Shown here: positions 5,326 through 6,648 of the stretch, one piece after another
How the letters are laid out: each line of letters begins with the position of its first letter
How positions within the stretch are numbered: the stretch's first letter is position 1
Source: an uncultured Clostridia bacterium
GTDB lineage: Bacteria; Bacillota; Clostridia; Christensenellales; UBA1242
Length of the DNA stretch: 6,648 nucleotides
Assembly: GCA_947626175.1 (NCBI GenBank)
Contig: CANQRE010000044.1
Location: 1 to 6,648 of the forward strand
Direction of reading: 5' to 3'
Made by a program: the position numbers and the translations under genes
Notes under the pieces: generated by a model
Seen by the model: only the letters and a program-made list of their open reading frames with translations
What the model was told of the DNA's origin: nothing
Database searches by the model: none

Positions 5326-6375
5326 ATGGATTGGAATAAATTCTGGCAAGACACTTGGAATACAATAAAAAACTTTTTCATTGACAAAGGCTGGGCCATC
5401 CTTGGCTTTTTTGCAGCACTTATCATTGGATTTATTGTTGTTAAAGTGCTTATTAAAATTTGCAGAAAACTTTTTGCAAAAACAAAGCTTGACAAAATCG
5501 CCCAAAAGTTTTTGTTAAGCATCATAAAGTTTTGTTTGTGGCTTATCTATGTGATTGTGCTGCTTTCAATTTTGGGAATTTCTATCACAGGAATTGTTGC
5601 TGCCCTGTCGGCTGCAGTGTTGGCTATTGGCCTTGCTCTTCAAAACAGCTTGTCCAATGTTGCAAACGGAATCATCATTGTTTCAAGCAAAATCTTCCAC
5701 GAGGGAGATTATGTGAGCGTTGGAGGAGTTGAAGGAACTGTTAAAAACATCAACCTTCTTGCAACAACAATTGTGACAAATGACAACAAAGCAATCACAA
5801 TTCCAAACTCAACAATTGTCAACAACGCAATGACAAACTTTAGCGCTCAAAAAACAAGGCGTGTGGATTTGACTTTTGACCTTGCTTATGAAGCGGACAT
5901 TGCAAAGGCAAAAAAAGTTATATTCTCAGTTGTTGAAAGCGAAGGAAGAATATACAAAGACCCTGCACCATTTTGCATGCTCAGCCTTTTGGGCGCAAGC
6001 TCAATTCAACTTGTTTTGCGTGTTTGGGTGGACAAGGAAGATTATTGGGACGTTTACTTTTATCTTATGGAAACAATCTTCAACGAACTTAAGAGAAACA
6101 ACATCTCAATCCCTTACAATCAACTTGAAGTTCGCATGAGAACTGACAAAGTTAAGCTTCCATTTGACAAAGCTCCACTTAAAAAACGTGTTGACAAAGA
6201 ACGCAAAGAAGAAAAAGAACATCACTTGTTTGACATCCTTGACCACGAAAAAACAAAAAAACAAAACAAAAAAGAAAAGAAAGCTGAAAAAGAACTTAAA
6301 AAACTTGAACAAAAAAATCAGAAAAAACAAACAAATCAAAAACTTGAACAAAAAAAAGCAAAAAAAACAAGCTAA
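5326..6375 (+). CDS. MscS-family small-conductance mechanosensitive channel with lysine-rich tail
   Basis: MscS channels open under membrane tension and release solutes during hypo-osmotic shock. The 349-residue protein has membrane segments at about 22-46, 62-84 and 88-122. The third is the pore helix, with the family's Gly/Ala packing pattern (ALSAAVLAIGLALQNSLSNVANG, 93-115) followed by IFHEGDYVSVGGVEGTVKNI (123-142), the start of the cytoplasmic beta domain. ITIPNSTIVNNAMTNFS (157-173) and IPYNQLEVRM (262-271) complete the typical MscS body. E. coli MscS ends shortly after the equivalent of the last motif. Here about 78 more residues follow, and the last 40 (310-349) contain 17 lysines with many E and Q and two KLEQK repeats; no membrane segment. 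The start ATG 5326 has AGAGGTG at 5314-5320. It is first in a unit with degV. Channel identity is secure; the role of the tail is unknown. Confidence 0.95.
   Translation: MDWNKFWQDTWNTIKNFFIDKGWAILGFFAALIIGFIVVKVLIKICRKLFAKTKLDKIAQKFLLSIIKFCLWLIYVIVLLSILGISITGIVAALSAAVLAIGLALQNSLSNVANGIIIVSSKIFHEGDYVSVGGVEGTVKNINLLATTIVTNDNKAITIPNSTIVNNAMTNFSAQKTRRVDLTFDLAYEADIAKAKKVIFSVVESEGRIYKDPAPFCMLSLLGASSIQLVLRVWVDKEDYWDVYFYLMETIFNELKRNNISIPYNQLEVRMRTDKVKLPFDKAPLKKRVDKERKEEKEHHLFDILDHEKTKKQNKKEKKAEKELKKLEQKNQKKQTNQKLEQKKAKKTS
6301..6356 (+). repeat. In-frame 17-bp direct repeat in the mscS tail
   Basis: The 17-mer AAACTTGAACAAAAAAA occurs at 6301-6317 and 6340-6356, offset by 39 nt (13 codons), so the KLEQK segment repeats in frame. 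The runs of seven and eight A's here are sites where polymerase slippage or sequencing error could shift the frame of the last residues. Confidence 0.8.
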
Positions 6376-6397
6376 AACCAAATAAAAAGGTGGCAAA

Positions 6398-6648
6398 ATG
6401 AAATACAAAATCATTGCAGACGCTTCATGTGACATTCCACAGGAGTATGTTGAAAAGTATGGAATAATCATCGCCCCTATCGAAGTTCGTTTTGGTGATG
6501 AAATTTTCCCTGAAGGGCTTGACGCTGACAGTTTTTATGCAAAGTTGTCTTCATCCGGCGTTATGCCAAAAACATCAATGCCAAATCAGTTTTTGTTTAA
6601 AAAACTTTTAACTCCTTATGTGAACAAGCCAAACACCCATGTGATTGC
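6398..6648 (+). CDS. DegV-family fatty-acid-binding protein (partial, C-terminus off the right edge)
   Basis: The visible 83 residues match the N-terminus of DegV proteins: MKYKIIADASCDIPQEYVEKYGI, then IAPIEVRFGDEIFPEGLDADSFYAKL (25-50), then SGVMPKTSMPN (53-63), the conserved (P)KTS-P type segment. In this family such residues contact the carboxylate of the bound fatty acid. Some DegV/FakB members deliver exogenous fatty acids to a FakA kinase; others have unknown roles, and which applies cannot be told from this fragment. Full-length members are about 280-300 residues, so more than two thirds is missing. The ribosome binding site AAGGTGG lies at 6387-6393, and the ATG is 22 nt after the mscS stop with no terminator between, so it is likely co-transcribed with the channel. 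Confidence 0.92.
   Translation, partial: MKYKIIADASCDIPQEYVEKYGIIIAPIEVRFGDEIFPEGLDADSFYAKLSSSGVMPKTSMPNQFLFKKLLTPYVNKPNTHVI

Noticed and set aside
6106..6471. Minus-strand 121-residue Phe-rich frame resembling a membrane protein
   Set aside because: It is the antisense of the lysine-rich mscS tail (AAA/AAG read as TTT/CTT); no ribosome binding site.
1..6648. CRISPR array, transposon, prophage or defence system
   Set aside because: No regularly spaced repeats, transposase, integrase, Cas or known defence proteins were found on either strand.

Overview
The window is an AT-rich stretch of bacterial chromosome. Several signs point to a low-GC Bacillota (Firmicutes) lineage, probably an uncultured gut-type Clostridia relative. 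Ribosome binding sites are strong (AGGAG, AGAGGTG, GGAG), and promoters are sigma-A-like, several with an extended -10 (TGn-TATAAT). Terminators are short hairpins with T-tracts that often work in both directions. The glutamyl-tRNA synthetase is of the long clostridial type, and there is a DegV-family gene. All five visible stop codons are TAA and Trp is encoded by TGG, so the genetic code looks standard. The lineage is inference from style, not from a marker gene.

Layout. (1) Positions 1-1310, minus strand: a two-gene operon. A carboxymuconolactone decarboxylase/cupin fusion is followed 13 nt later by an alpha/beta hydrolase that runs off the left edge. An extended -10 promoter lies just upstream. 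(2) 1430-1591, plus strand: a tRNA-Leu gene with its own promoter and terminator. Its anticodon reads AAG, which is uncommon in bacteria. (3) 1592-1973: about 380 nt without a convincing protein gene but rich in hairpins. It holds an inverted copy of the tRNA T-arm, an extended -10 element, and a doubled CTTCGAAG palindrome followed by T's. It may encode a small RNA or be a decayed tRNA-linked element. (4) 1974-3602, minus strand: gltX, with a clear promoter and a shared terminator. (5) 3742-4410, plus strand: an unrecognised soluble 222-residue protein with an excellent promoter and its own terminator, divergent from gltX. (6) 4483-5220, minus strand: an unrecognised 245-residue protein, convergent with the previous gene, whose translation start lacks a normal ribosome binding site. 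(7) 5326-6648, plus strand: a MscS-family mechanosensitive channel with a long lysine-rich tail, followed 22 nt later by the start of a DegV-family gene cut by the right edge.

The genes look like ordinary housekeeping and accessory genes in small transcription units. tRNA-Leu and gltX serve translation, the channel serves osmotic protection, DegV proteins bind fatty acids, and the left-hand operon suggests small-molecule oxidoreduction or hydrolysis. I found no CRISPR array, transposase, prophage module, toxin-antitoxin pair or defence cassette. The points most worth a second look are the A34 tRNA-Leu, the structured region after it, the two orphan proteins and the basic tail of the channel. 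None of these amounts to a demonstrated new system.
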